Shown here one piece after another: positions 19,516 to 28,611 of a DNA stretch of 64,000 nt. Source of the DNA: Ectothiorhodospira mobilis (GTDB taxonomy: Bacteria > Pseudomonadota > Gammaproteobacteria > Ectothiorhodospirales > Ectothiorhodospiraceae); assembly GCF_900114895.1 (NCBI RefSeq), contig NZ_FOUO01000002.1:186001-250000 (forward strand). The letters run 5' to 3'. Each line of letters starts with the position of its first letter. Position 1 is the first letter of the stretch. Made by a program: the position numbers and the translations under genes. The notes beneath the pieces were generated by a model, which saw nothing but the letters and a program-made list of their open reading frames with translations, searched no databases and was not told the DNA's origin.

Positions 19516-21002
19516 GTAACTACTCAGCCCCCGCCCCAGCCATTCGCAGCACCTCGAAGGGGTTTTGACCTTGCAGCTTGCTGGTTTCCCAGACGGAGCG
19601 GATGATGCAGAAGGCCTGACTTCCGCCCATGGCCCGGAAGCCGCCGATGACCTTGAGCTTGACCTTGATGGGCCGGACCATGCGTTCGGCGTGGTTGTTG
19701 CTGAAGGGGACGCGCCAGTCCGTGAGGAAACGCCAGATGGCCGTGCGGTGGTCCCGCAGTCGCATGAGCAGGTTGGTGGAGGGGTGTTGTCGGCTTCGTC
19801 GATGACTGCCGGGTTTTGGGAGTTTGACCGGGTGGGCCTTCAGTCCCTGGTGCAGGTGGCGGTCATAGGCGTGCAGGAAGGTGGCGATCTGGTCTTCCGG
19901 TAAACGGATCTTCCCTTGGGCGCGGGCCTGAACCACGGCCTGCTGGGCCGAAATCAGGGTCTCGCGCAACTGGCGGGGCCAGTCATATCCGGTCAGCGCT
20001 TCGCTGTAGTTCAGTTCGCGCAGGTGATGGGCATTGCACAGGACATGCTGGCACTTTGTGTAGCGCCAATAGGGGGACCAATGGTCATGGACCGCAACGC
20101 CCTGGAAATGCGGCAGAATACCGGCCGCCTCCATGGCCTCATGCCCACGCCGGGCATGGACGGTGTAGTGCACCGCCTCCGTCGTGGCGGCTACATGCAG
20201 CCAGTGCAGCCGGCCCCGAACCCGCAGGCCACTCTCGTCGAAGTGGGCCACGTCGGACCGGCGGATCTGTTCCCTTGCCGCTTCATAGGCCGGGGTCAGG
20301 GCCGTGGCCATCTCCTGGATCCAGTTCTGCAGTGTGCCCACCGAAGGCGCCACGCCGTACTGGTCCCTCAGGATCTGGCAGGTCCGCTCCAAGGCCACGA
20401 AGTGCCCCTGGTTCAGACCCACGGCATAGGCCTTCAGGCGCGGACCATGGCTCACGTTGGGCGTCACACCCGCAGGAAATATCCCCGCATGGCGTCGGCC
20501 ACAGCGACAGGTCACCTGCATCTGCCGGTATTCGGTTACCACCCGACGGGGCATTGGAATCTCGATCTGCTGACGACGTTCCTTCACCCGAGCCGGCAGG
20601 GCCTCCAGGACCCCACCACAGGAGCAGGTGCCCTGGGGATGCAGCACCTCCACCCGGTCCGGTTGATCCACCATCTGCCGGGTGGACCCCTTGTGCCCCT
20701 TCTGTCCGCCACTGGACCGCTTGCCCTTCTGCCGTGGCTGCGCCGGACCCTTGCGCAGACCATCCGAAGACGGCGGCTTGCTGGAGTTCCGGCTGGTCTT
20801 GGCCACTTGCTTCTCCAACTCCGCCACCCGGGCCGTAAGTGCCTCCAGGGCATCGAACAGCTGCATGATCAGCTGATCCTTCTGCTCCGAAGTCATGCGG
20901 TTGAGCTCTTCCTGGGTGGGGCGTTGCAGCTTCATGAAGGGAGCATAGCCATACAGGGGTGGGTGCGCCACCCTGTGAGCCAGGGGTGGCCTGAGTAGTT
21001 AC
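19516..21002 (-). mobile_element. IS66-family insertion sequence, single-transposase type
   Basis: A 1487-bp element bounded by terminal inverted repeats that begin GTAACTACTCAG at both ends (19516-19527 and, inverted, 20991-21002), with partial matching beyond. GTAA ends and an 8-bp duplication are typical of IS66. Only one gene, the DDE transposase, is present; the TnpA and TnpB accessory genes of classical IS66 are absent, as in the ISBst12-like group. It interrupts the RelE-type toxin. The transposase looks intact, so the element may still move. Confidence 0.95.
19520..20935 (-). CDS. IS66-family transposase
   Basis: A DDE transposase of about 471 residues. An N-terminal coiled-coil/leucine-rich helix (LFDALEALTARVAELEKQVA) leads to the SRNSSKPPSSDG motif and a zinc-binding segment (CSCGG...CRCGRRH). 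The catalytic core has HFDESG, the second Asp at VHDHW, and the Glu in NNHAERMVRPIK. These are all the residues expected for activity. ATG 20935 is used here; an in-frame GTG at 20971 would add 12 residues. The stop codon lies inside the terminal inverted repeat. Confidence 0.93.
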   Translation of the reverse strand: MKLQRPTQEELNRMTSEQKDQLIMQLFDALEALTARVAELEKQVAKTSRNSSKPPSSDGLRKGPAQPRQKGKRSSGGQKGHKGSTRQMVDQPDRVEVLHPQGTCSCGGVLEALPARVKERRQQIEIPMPRRVVTEYRQMQVTCRCGRRHAGIFPAGVTPNVSHGPRLKAYAVGLNQGHFVALERTCQILRDQYGVAPSVGTLQNWIQEMATALTPAYEAAREQIRRSDVAHFDESGLRVRGRLHWLHVAATTEAVHYTVHARRGHEAMEAAGILPHFQGVAVHDHWSPYWRYTKCQHVLCNAHHLRELNYSEALTGYDWPRQLRETLISAQQAVVQARAQGKIRLPEDQIATFLHAYDRHLHQGLKAHPVKLPKPGSHRRSRQHPSTNLLMRLRDHRTAIWRFLTDWRVPFSNNHAERMVRPIKVKLKVIGGFRAMGGSQAFCIIRSVWETSKLQGQNPFEVLRMAGAGAE

Positions 21003-21010
21003 GAAAACCC
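21003..21010. repeat. Target-site duplication, right copy
   Basis: GAAAACCC immediately after the right end of the IS66 element, identical to the left copy at 19508. Confidence 0.93.
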
Positions 21011-21287
21011 TAGGGTGCCGACGGATCGGTTAAGCGGATATGAATCCGTCTACAAGATCAAACTCCGGGCCGTTGGTTATCGTCTGGTGTATGAGGTGGT
21101 GGATGACACGCTGATCGTGTATGTCCTGGCGGTCGGGAAGCGGGGCAAGGGCAGGATCTATGCCTTACTCAAGGGTCGACTCTAGTTGATGTACAGCAAT
21201 CCGACTGGGGTGGGCCCGCTGTAATCGTTGAGATGGCTTCAAATACCGGTCCAGGCCCCTTTGGCCTTTCGGCCCGGATCGTGGACA

Positions 21288-21312
21288 ATACCGGACTTTC
21301 CCTGTCCGGTAT
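21288..21312. other. Perfect hairpin in the leader of the RpfE-like gene
   Basis: ATACCGGAC (21288-21296) pairs perfectly with GTCCGGTAT (21304-21312) across a 7-base loop, 37 bases before the RpfE-like start. No T-run follows. It may be an operator or an mRNA leader stem. The rest of the 164-base gap after the toxin remnant shows nothing else clear. Confidence 0.5.
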
Positions 21313-21349
21313 CCGCCATGCCCAACCCCTGCCCGTACCCTCATCGCCC

Positions 21350-22390
21350 ATGACCCCTACCGTCCTGTATCTGCTGGTGCCGGGCCTGTGGCGACGGGTG
21401 CCGGAATGGTGCGCCTCCTACGGTGGCGTGGGGCGGGCGCCGGGGCTGGAATGGCTCCGGGGCCGGGGGGCGGTCTCGTCCTCCCCGGACCAGGCCGTGG
21501 AGACCCAGCTGTGCCGCCGCTTCGGCCTGGAGGCGGGGACGCCCGCCGCCCCCTTTCTGCGCCTGGCCTTGGGCGCCGATCCGGGGAGGGAGGCCTGGGC
21601 CTGCGCCGACCCGGTGCATCTGCAGGTGGGGCCGGAGGATCTGGTGCTCACCGATGCCTCCCGTCTGCGGCTGTCGGCCGGGGAGGCCGCGGATCTGGTG
21701 GGGGAGTTGAACGCCCATCTCGGGGATTCCATCGGCGGCTTCGAGGCCCTGACCCCGGATCACTGGCAGCTGCGCCTGCAAACGTCCGCCCCCCTGGACA
21801 GCGCCCCCCTGTCCCAGGCCACGGGGGGGCGCATCCAGCGCCTGCTGCCCGGGGGCGGTGAGCGGGCCGATCATGCATGGGTGCGCCTGCTTACGGAGAT
21901 CCAGATGGTGCTGGATGCGTCCCGGGTGAACCGGGAGCGGGGACAGCGGGGGCTGCCGGCGGTGAACAGCCTCTGGCTCTGGGGGGCCGGTGTGCTGCCT
22001 GCCCCCCCCATGGCCCCCCCCCTGGCGGCGGCCTTCGGCGATGCACCACTGCTGCAGGGGCTGTGCCGGTGGAGCGGGGTGACCTTGCAGCCGTTGCCGG
22101 AGGATGCCGATGCCCTGTGGGCGGCCCTGGAGGCCCGCTCCCGCCGGGGCCCCGTGCTGGTGCTGCTGGACCCGCTGCAGAGGGAGGCCGCCTACGACGA
22201 TATCGAGGCCTGGATGGCCACCCTGGAGGGGCTGGACCGGACCTGGTTCGCCCCCCTGCGCGCCCGCCTGCGCCGGGGGGTATTGAAGGAACTGCAGGTG
22301 CATGCCGACGACCAGGGGCTGCGCCTGGATCGCGGGGCTGCGTGGCGCCTCTGGCGCCGTCCCCGCCCGCTGTGCGAGGGGGGGGTATGA
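21350..22390 (+). CDS. RpfE-like phosphoglycerate mutase-related protein
   Basis: A 346-residue protein of the family annotated as RpfE-type regulatory or cofactor-independent phosphoglycerate-mutase-like protein and commonly encoded just before recJ in beta- and gammaproteobacteria. It starts TPTVLYLLVPGL, has a PAVNSLWLWGAGVLP segment typical of the family and an acidic strand VLVLLDPLQREAAYDD. The metal ligands of true mutases are not obvious, so catalysis is doubtful. Its stop overlaps the recJ start (ATGA), so the two are translationally coupled. Confidence 0.72.
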   Translation: MTPTVLYLLVPGLWRRVPEWCASYGGVGRAPGLEWLRGRGAVSSSPDQAVETQLCRRFGLEAGTPAAPFLRLALGADPGREAWACADPVHLQVGPEDLVLTDASRLRLSAGEAADLVGELNAHLGDSIGGFEALTPDHWQLRLQTSAPLDSAPLSQATGGRIQRLLPGGGERADHAWVRLLTEIQMVLDASRVNRERGQRGLPAVNSLWLWGAGVLPAPPMAPPLAAAFGDAPLLQGLCRWSGVTLQPLPEDADALWAALEARSRRGPVLVLLDPLQREAAYDDIEAWMATLEGLDRTWFAPLRARLRRGVLKELQVHADDQGLRLDRGAAWRLWRRPRPLCEGGV

Positions 22391-24114
22391 AGGCCCGGCG
22401 GCGCCTGGTGCGGCTGGCCCACAGCCCGGCGGATGCGGATGTGCTCACCCGGGTCTATGCCCACCGTGGCATCACGGACCCGGCCCAGGTGGATCATGGC
22501 CTGGGCGGCCTGCCGCCCCATACCGCGCTCTCGGGGATCGATGCGGCCACGGCGCTGCTGGAGACGGCCCTGTGGGAGGCGTGGTCCATCCTGGTGGTGG
22601 GGGACTTCGATGCCGACGGCGCCACCAGCACCGCCCTGGCCCTGCGGGCCCTGGGGGCCATGGGGGCCTCGCGCCTGGACTACCTGGTGCCCAACCGCTT
22701 CGATTATGGCTACGGACTCACCCCGGAGATCGTGGCGGTGGCCGCCGACCGGGCACCGGACCTGATCATCACCGTGGACAACGGCATCGCCAGCATCGAG
22801 GGGGTACGGGCGGCCCGGGACCGGGGGATCCGGGTGCTGGTCACCGATCATCACCTGCCCGGGGAGCACCTGCCGGAGGCGGATGCCCTGGTGGACCCCA
22901 ACCTGCCCGGCGATCCCTTCCCCGCCAAGTCCCTGGCGGGGGTGGGGGTGATCTTTTATGTCCTGGCGGCCCTGCGGGCGCGCCTGCGGGCGGGCGGCTG
23001 GTTCAGGCAAAGGGGATTACCGGAGCCGGTCATGGGCGATCTCCTGGACCTGGTGGCCCTGGGCACGGTGGCGGATGTGGTCCCCCTGGAGCGCACCAAT
23101 CGCATCCTGGTGGAGCAGGGGTTGCGGCGCATCCGTGCCGGCAGGGCCGTGCCGGGTATCCGGGTCCTGCTGGAGGTGGCGGGACGCAACCCGCAGCGGG
23201 TGGTGGCCGCGGACCTGGGGTTCGCGGCCGGTCCCCGCCTCAACGCCGCCGGGCGTATGGACGACATGTCCCTGGGCATCGAGTGCCTGCTGACCGACGA
23301 CGCCAACCGGGCCCGAGAACTGGCCCGCGCCCTGGACGATCTCAACCGGGAACGCCGGGAGGTGGAACAGCAGATGCAGGCCGAGGCCCTGGAGGGGCTG
23401 GAGGCCTTGCTCCAAGGCGGCCTGGACCGGGAGACCTGGCACGGGCTGTGTGTGCATGAACCCCACTGGCATCAGGGGGTCATCGGCATCGTGGCCTCGC
23501 GCCTCAAGGAGCGGCTGCACCGGCCGGTGATCGCCTTCGCCCCGGGTGAGGAGGGGACGCTCAAGGGCTCCGCCCGCTCCATCCCCGGGTTGCACATGCG
23601 CGACGCCCTGGCGGCCATCGACGCCGCCCATCCGGGCCTCATCACCCGCTTCGGCGGTCATGCCATGGCGGCGGGGCTGAGCCTGCCGGCGGACCGGTTG
23701 GAGACCTTCCGCCATCGGTTCGATGACCACGTGCGCCGGACCCTGAAACCGGCGGACCTGGAGGGGTTGATCCAGAGCGACGGCCCCCTGGCGGAGCACG
23801 AACTGAACCTGGAGACCGCCGAGGCCCTGCGCGCCGCCGGCCCCTGGGGGCAGGGCTTTCCGGAGCCCCTGTTCGACGGGGAGTTCCAGGTGCTGGAACG
23901 CCGGCTGCTGGCGGGGCGTCATCTGCGCCTGCGCCTGCGGCCCCGGGGCGGCCGCACGGAGATCGGCGGCATCGCCTTTCATATCGATCCCCAGGACTGG
24001 CCGGAGGATCGGGACAGGGTGCATCTGGCCTACCGCCTGGATGCCAACGAGTTCCGCGGGGCCTGCAGCGCGCAACTGGTAGTGGAGCATGTGCTGGACC
24101 CGGACCGGGTCTGA
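22387..24114 (+). CDS. recJ: Single-stranded-DNA-specific exonuclease RecJ
   Basis: A 575-residue 5'-3' single-strand DNA exonuclease of the DHH superfamily, acting in RecF-pathway recombination and in mismatch and base-excision repair. Motif I reads VVGDFDADGATST, motif II ITVDNGI, motif III VTDHH (the DHH triad), and DLVALGTVADVVPL is the next conserved block. The DHHA1 domain is marked by GGHAMAAGLS, followed by the OB-like C-terminal part. Length matches family members. ATG 22387 overlaps the preceding stop. Confidence 0.96.
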   Translation: MKARRRLVRLAHSPADADVLTRVYAHRGITDPAQVDHGLGGLPPHTALSGIDAATALLETALWEAWSILVVGDFDADGATSTALALRALGAMGASRLDYLVPNRFDYGYGLTPEIVAVAADRAPDLIITVDNGIASIEGVRAARDRGIRVLVTDHHLPGEHLPEADALVDPNLPGDPFPAKSLAGVGVIFYVLAALRARLRAGGWFRQRGLPEPVMGDLLDLVALGTVADVVPLERTNRILVEQGLRRIRAGRAVPGIRVLLEVAGRNPQRVVAADLGFAAGPRLNAAGRMDDMSLGIECLLTDDANRARELARALDDLNRERREVEQQMQAEALEGLEALLQGGLDRETWHGLCVHEPHWHQGVIGIVASRLKERLHRPVIAFAPGEEGTLKGSARSIPGLHMRDALAAIDAAHPGLITRFGGHAMAAGLSLPADRLETFRHRFDDHVRRTLKPADLEGLIQSDGPLAEHELNLETAEALRAAGPWGQGFPEPLFDGEFQVLERRLLAGRHLRLRLRPRGGRTEIGGIAFHIDPQDWPEDRDRVHLAYRLDANEFRGACSAQLVVEHVLDPDRV

Positions 24115-24162
24115 GCCATCCCCCATCCCCAACGGATACAACCACAAGGGAAGCGACCCATC

Positions 24163-24885
24163 ATGGCCAATGCCACCGCGAAAGCCGCGCCCGAGGAAGG
24201 GCCGGTCCTCCAGGTCCGGGATCTGCGACGCGCCTATGAGGAGGGGGGGCGCCGGCGCGTGGTCCTGGACGGTATCGACGCCCGCGTGGAGCGGGGGGAG
24301 ATCGTCGCCCTGCTGGGACGCTCCGGCTCGGGCAAGTCCACTTTGCTGAATCTGCTGGCGGGGATCGACCGCCCCGACGGCGGCGAGATCCGGGTGGAGG
24401 GGCAGCGACTGGACCGCATGGGGGAGCGGGAGCGTACCCTGTTCCGCCGCCGCCGCGTGGGCTTCATCTACCAGTTCTTCAATCTGGTGCCCACCCTCAC
24501 CGTGGCGGAGAACATCGCCCTGCCCCTGGAACTCAACGATGTCCCGGCCCGGGAACGGCGCAGTCGCGTGGAGGACCTGCTGGGACAGGTGGGCCTGCCC
24601 GGCCGGGGCGGGGCCTTTCCCGATGCCCTCTCCGGGGGCGAGCAACAGCGGGTGGCCATCGCCCGGGCCATCGCCCACGAGCCGGCGCTGCTGCTGGCGG
24701 ATGAACCCACGGGGAACCTGGATGCCGACACCGGGGCCCGTATCATCGCCCTGCTCAGGGACCTGGCCCGGCGCCAGGGCCGTACCCTGGTGATGGTGAC
24801 CCACAGCCGCGAGGTGGCGGCGGTGGCCGACCGGGTGTGGACCCTGTGCGAGGGCCGCCTGGACCACGGGGATGTGCATCCATGA
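24163..24885 (+). CDS. ABC exporter ATPase (LolD/MacB type)
   Basis: A 240-residue ATPase with Walker A GRSGSGKST, Q-loop YQFFNLVP, signature LSGGEQQRVAIARAI and Walker B LLLADEPTGNLD. These are features of the LolD/MacB/FtsE group that energises FtsX-type permeases. ATG 24163 follows AAGGGAAGCG. Its stop overlaps the permease start (ATGA). With the permease and lipoprotein downstream it resembles the AttE component of AttEFGH. Confidence 0.93.
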   Translation: MANATAKAAPEEGPVLQVRDLRRAYEEGGRRRVVLDGIDARVERGEIVALLGRSGSGKSTLLNLLAGIDRPDGGEIRVEGQRLDRMGERERTLFRRRRVGFIYQFFNLVPTLTVAENIALPLELNDVPARERRSRVEDLLGQVGLPGRGGAFPDALSGGEQQRVAIARAIAHEPALLLADEPTGNLDADTGARIIALLRDLARRQGRTLVMVTHSREVAAVADRVWTLCEGRLDHGDVHP

Positions 24886-27392
24886 GCAGCCTGTTCCTGG
24901 CCCTGCTGCGGGATCACCGGCGCCATCCCTGGAACGTGCTGCTGTCCATCCTCGGCGTCGCCCTGGGGGTGGCCGTGGTGGTGGGGGTGGATCTGGCCAA
25001 TTCCAGCGCCTCCCGGGCCTTCGAACTGTCCCTGGACGCGGTCTCCGGGCACGCCACCCACCAGGTGCTGGGCGGCCCGGCGGGGCTGGACGAGGCCGTC
25101 TACACCCGCCTGCGCCTGGCCGGGGTGCGGGACAGCGCCCCGGTGGTGGAGGGGCATGTACAGATCCGGGGCGAGACCCTGACCCTGCTGGGGCTGGATC
25201 CCTTCGCCGAGGCCCCCTTTCGCAGCTACGCCGCCGGACTGCAAGGCGGCGGCATGACCGGCCTGATCACCTCCGACGATGGCGTGGCCCTGAGCCGACG
25301 GGCCGCCCACCGCCTGGGTCTGGAGGCAGGGGAGGACTTCACCCTGGAGGTGCTCGGGGAGCGGCAGCGGGTGACCCTGGAGACCGTCCTGGACCACGAC
25401 GATCCCGCCCTGGACGGCATCCTGGTGGCGGACATCGCCCATGCCCAGGGGCTCCTGGATCGGGTGGGCCGCCTGGACCGCATCGACCTGATCCTGAAGG
25501 ACCGGGCGGCGGTGCAGCGGGTGCGGGCCCTGTTGCCCCCGGGGGCCGACCTGGTGCGCACCGAGGGGCGCAATGAGGCCACGCTGCAACTGGCCCGGGC
25601 CTTTCAGGTGAACCTGGCGGCCATGAGCCTGCTGGCCCTGCTGGTGGGGGGCTTTCTCGTCTACAACACCATGATCTTCTCCGTGCTGCGCCGCCGGCGT
25701 CTGCTGGCCATGCTGCGCATGCAGGGCATGACCGGCGGCGAACTGGGCCGCCGGGTGATGGCGGAGGCCCTGGTGGTGGGCCTGGTGGGTACGCTGCTGG
25801 GGCTGCTGGCGGGGACGTTCATCGGCCGCTTCCTGCTGCAGATGGTGACCCGCACCATCTCGGATATGTATTTCGTCCTGAGCGTCACCGGTCTGGCCCT
25901 GTCCCCCTGGGTGCTGCTCAAGGGGCTGGCCCTGGGGCTCGGGGCCACCGCCGTGGCGGCCCTGGGGCCCGCCTGGGAGGCGGCCCGGGTCTCCCCCCGG
26001 GATGCCCTGAGCCGCTCCCACCTGGAGCACCGGGTGGGACGTCTGATCCCGTGGCTGGGACTGGCGGGGGTGGGGCTCATGGTCCTGGGCCTGGCCCTGA
26101 TCCTGTGGCCCAGCCGCAGCCTGGTGCTGGGGTTCGTGGCTCTGTTTACCCTCATCCTGGGCTACGCCCTGCTGGTGCCGCCGGGGCTCATGGCCCTCTC
26201 CCGGGGGCTGGCCCCGGTCATGGGGGGGGTGTTCGGGGCCATGGGCCGCATGGCGGCGCGGGGGGTGAGCGCCGGGCTGAGCCGTTCCGCCCTGGCGGTG
26301 GCCGCCCTGGCGGTGGCCGTCTCCGCCACCATCGGCGTGGGCGTGATGGTATCCAGCTTTCGCACCACCGTGGATGACTGGCTGGGCCAGACCTTGCAGG
26401 GGGATGTCTATGTCAGCGCCCCGGGGCGCTCCAGCCTGGGCCTGAACCCGCTGCTGCCGGATGCGGCCCGGCCCCGGCTGCAGGCCCTGGAGGCGGTGCA
26501 GGCCGTGAGCACGGCCCGCCGCGTGCCCGTGCAGTCGCCCCGGGGCACCCTGGAACTCATGGCGGTGGATCCGGCCCCCCGCACCCCCGAGGGTTACCGC
26601 TTCCGCTCCGGGGAGCGGCGCGCCGCCTGGGAGGCCCTGGCGCGGCGGGATGCGGTGATCGTCTCCGAACCTTTGGCCTGGCGCCTGCAACTGCACACGG
26701 GGGATCGCCTCACCCTGCGCACCGACCGGGGGCTGCGGGACTTCGAGATCGTGGGGGTGGTGCAGGAATACGGCTCCGACCGGGGGCTGGTGACGATCCA
26801 CCGGGACCGCTATGACCGCTACTGGGACGATCCCGGCGTGGCCTCCCTGGCCCTGTTCCTGGACCCGGGGATCCCCCGGGCGCGCGCCCTGGCGGACGTG
26901 CGCGAGGCCGTCGCCGGCCTGGATGACCCCGTGCTGGTCACCCCCACCGGGGAGATCCGGGAGGAGGCCATGGCGGTGTTCGACCGCACCTTCGCCATCA
27001 CCCATGTGCTGCGCCTGCTCACCGTGGGGGTGGCCTTCGTCGGGGTGCTGAGTGCCCTCATGGCCCTGCAGCTGGAGCGGGCCCGGGAGCATGCCGTGCT
27101 GCGGGCCACCGGCGTCACGCCCCGGGAACTGGGGGCGATGGTGGCGCTGCAAAGCGTCTTGCTGGGTCTGGCGGCGGGGCTGTTCGCCATCCCCCTGGGG
27201 CTTTTGATGTCCGATGTGCTCATCGATGTCATCAACCGCCGCTCCTTTGGCTGGAGCATGGCCCACAGCGTCCCCTGGGGGGTGCTGGCCGACGGCCTGT
27301 GGCTGGCGGTGGCGGCGGCCCTGCTGGCCGGGGCCTATCCCGGGTACCGCATGAGCCGGGCCCGGCCCGCCGAACATCTGAGGGAGGAATAG
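24882..27392 (+). CDS. FtsX-like ABC transporter permease
   Basis: An 836-residue permease with an N-terminal membrane helix (LLSILGVALGVAVVVGVDLA), a large periplasmic MacB-like domain and two FtsX blocks (about residues 250-370 and 710-830), plus a central membrane pair. The duplicated layout is that of AttF/AttG-like or LolC/E-like permeases that act on lipids, lipoproteins or amphiphiles from the membrane rather than transporting small solutes. Coupled to the ATPase by a 4-base overlap and followed three bases later by the lipoprotein gene. Confidence 0.9.
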   Translation: MSSLFLALLRDHRRHPWNVLLSILGVALGVAVVVGVDLANSSASRAFELSLDAVSGHATHQVLGGPAGLDEAVYTRLRLAGVRDSAPVVEGHVQIRGETLTLLGLDPFAEAPFRSYAAGLQGGGMTGLITSDDGVALSRRAAHRLGLEAGEDFTLEVLGERQRVTLETVLDHDDPALDGILVADIAHAQGLLDRVGRLDRIDLILKDRAAVQRVRALLPPGADLVRTEGRNEATLQLARAFQVNLAAMSLLALLVGGFLVYNTMIFSVLRRRRLLAMLRMQGMTGGELGRRVMAEALVVGLVGTLLGLLAGTFIGRFLLQMVTRTISDMYFVLSVTGLALSPWVLLKGLALGLGATAVAALGPAWEAARVSPRDALSRSHLEHRVGRLIPWLGLAGVGLMVLGLALILWPSRSLVLGFVALFTLILGYALLVPPGLMALSRGLAPVMGGVFGAMGRMAARGVSAGLSRSALAVAALAVAVSATIGVGVMVSSFRTTVDDWLGQTLQGDVYVSAPGRSSLGLNPLLPDAARPRLQALEAVQAVSTARRVPVQSPRGTLELMAVDPAPRTPEGYRFRSGERRAAWEALARRDAVIVSEPLAWRLQLHTGDRLTLRTDRGLRDFEIVGVVQEYGSDRGLVTIHRDRYDRYWDDPGVASLALFLDPGIPRARALADVREAVAGLDDPVLVTPTGEIREEAMAVFDRTFAITHVLRLLTVGVAFVGVLSALMALQLERAREHAVLRATGVTPRELGAMVALQSVLLGLAAGLFAIPLGLLMSDVLIDVINRRSFGWSMAHSVPWGVLADGLWLAVAAALLAGAYPGYRMSRARPAEHLREE

Positions 27393-27395
27393 GCC

Positions 27396-28580
27396 ATGTC
27401 CGGGCGTACTGGCCGCGAGTGGATCCGGCGCATCCTGCTGCCGTTGCTGATCCTGGTTGTGGCGGGCTGCGAAGGCCCGGAACCGGCCCCAGGGGAGGGG
27501 GAGCGCCTGCAGGTGTCCCGGGCCCTGAGCGGGGATGACCTGTCGGGCTATGCCCGGGCCGTGGAACCCCGCAGCTTCCGCTTTCCCCAGGATCACGGGG
27601 CCCATCCCGACTATCGCAACGAATGGTGGTATGTCACCGGCAATCTGGAGGACGAGACCGGGCGCCGCTTCGGCTACCAGCTCACCTTCTTCCGCTTCGC
27701 CCTGGCCCCAGAAGCCCCGTCCTCCCCCTCCGCCTGGGCCACGAACCAGGGCTGGATGGCGCACCTGGCGGTGACCGATGTGGCGGGGGCGGGGCACCGG
27801 GCCTTCGAGCGCTTCTCCCGGGGCGCCGCGGGGCTGGCGGGGGCGGGGCTGGGCCCCTTCCGGGTCTGGCTGGATGACTGGCGCCTGGAGGCGGTCGCCG
27901 GCAACGGCTTCCCCTGGCGGCTGCGGGCCGGGGCGGGGGCGGTGGCGTTGGATCTGCGCCTGGATGCCCTCAAGCCCGTAGTGCTGCAGGGGGAGGCAGG
28001 CCTGAGCCAAAAATCCGGGCGCCCGGGGAATGCCTCCTATTATTACTCCATTACCCGCATGCAGACCGAGGGCAGGCTCACCCTGAACGACAAGGAATAC
28101 CGCGTATCCGGCCTGTCCTGGATGGATCGGGAGTGGAGCACCAGCGCCCTGGGGAAGGATCAGGTGGGCTGGGACTGGTTCTCCCTGCAGCTGGCCGATG
28201 GCCACGATGTGATGCTCTACCGCATGCGCCTGGAGGACGGGGGCGTGGACCCGGTGAGCCACGGGCTGTGGGTGGATCCCCGGGGCGGCTACCGACCCAT
28301 CCCCCGGGAGGGCTACCGGGTGCGGGTGCTGGACACCTGGACCGCCCCCTCCGGGGCCGTGTATCCCGTGGCCTGGCGGGTGCATCTGCTGGGGCAGGAT
28401 CGCACCCTGGAGGTGCGCGCCGTGCGTCCCGACCAGGAGATGGACCTGACGGTGCGCTATTGGGAGGGTGCCGTGGATGTCTTCGAGGACGGCCGCCCCG
28501 CGGGGCGGGGTTTCGTGGAGCTGACCGGCTACGATCCCCAGGGACGGGATGTGCAGACCGATGCCCATGGGCCATCATGA
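27396..28580 (+). CDS. AttH/CrtC-type lipocalin-like lipoprotein
   Basis: A 394-residue predicted lipoprotein. Residues 1-25 form a signal peptide with lipobox LVVAGC, the Cys being the acylation site. The mature part is the AttH/CrtC-like double-lipocalin domain, with RNEWWYVTGNLED, FGYQLTFFRF and SGLSWMDREWSTS as family marks. With the two upstream genes it matches AttEFGH-like exporters, where the AttH-type protein is a putative periplasmic ligand carrier or modifying enzyme. The transported compound is unknown. Confidence 0.88.
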   Translation: MSGRTGREWIRRILLPLLILVVAGCEGPEPAPGEGERLQVSRALSGDDLSGYARAVEPRSFRFPQDHGAHPDYRNEWWYVTGNLEDETGRRFGYQLTFFRFALAPEAPSSPSAWATNQGWMAHLAVTDVAGAGHRAFERFSRGAAGLAGAGLGPFRVWLDDWRLEAVAGNGFPWRLRAGAGAVALDLRLDALKPVVLQGEAGLSQKSGRPGNASYYYSITRMQTEGRLTLNDKEYRVSGLSWMDREWSTSALGKDQVGWDWFSLQLADGHDVMLYRMRLEDGGVDPVSHGLWVDPRGGYRPIPREGYRVRVLDTWTAPSGAVYPVAWRVHLLGQDRTLEVRAVRPDQEMDLTVRYWEGAVDVFEDGRPAGRGFVELTGYDPQGRDVQTDAHGPS

Positions 28581-28611
28581 ACCCCCATCCCGCACCGAAA
28601 GGAGACCGGCG

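Larger units (their letters stand above)
19406..21185 (+). pseudogene. relE: RelE/StbE-family toxin split by IS66 insertion
   Basis: Two halves of one toxin gene lie at 19406-19515 and 21011-21185, separated by the insertion sequence and the second copy of the 8-base duplication. The first half encodes MTYRLKFLPIALKEWEKL...KKKLAARLENP. The second encodes RVPTDRLSGYESVYKIKLR, then AVGYRLVYEVVDDTLIVYV and AVGKRGKGRIYALLKGRL. Removing the element and one duplication copy gives one uninterrupted 94-codon frame, closely patterned on E. coli RelE, an mRNA-cleaving ribosome-dependent toxin. In the present state only about 37 residues can be made before a stop at the element edge, so it should be inactive. 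No other decay is seen, which suggests a recent insertion. Confidence 0.9.

Noticed and set aside
19516-21002. Search for IS66 accessory genes tnpA and tnpB inside the element
   Set aside because: At 1487 bp there is room only for the transposase, and the open frames on the other strand lack TnpB-type motifs.
24468-28568. Very long open frame on the minus strand opposite the ABC exporter genes
   Set aside because: Repetitive His/Gln/Gly/Pro-rich translation with no domain. It mirrors the codon usage of the well-supported plus-strand genes in GC-rich DNA. The same applies to long antisense frames at 2875-4626, 31945-34797, 34130-37399 and 60415-63681.
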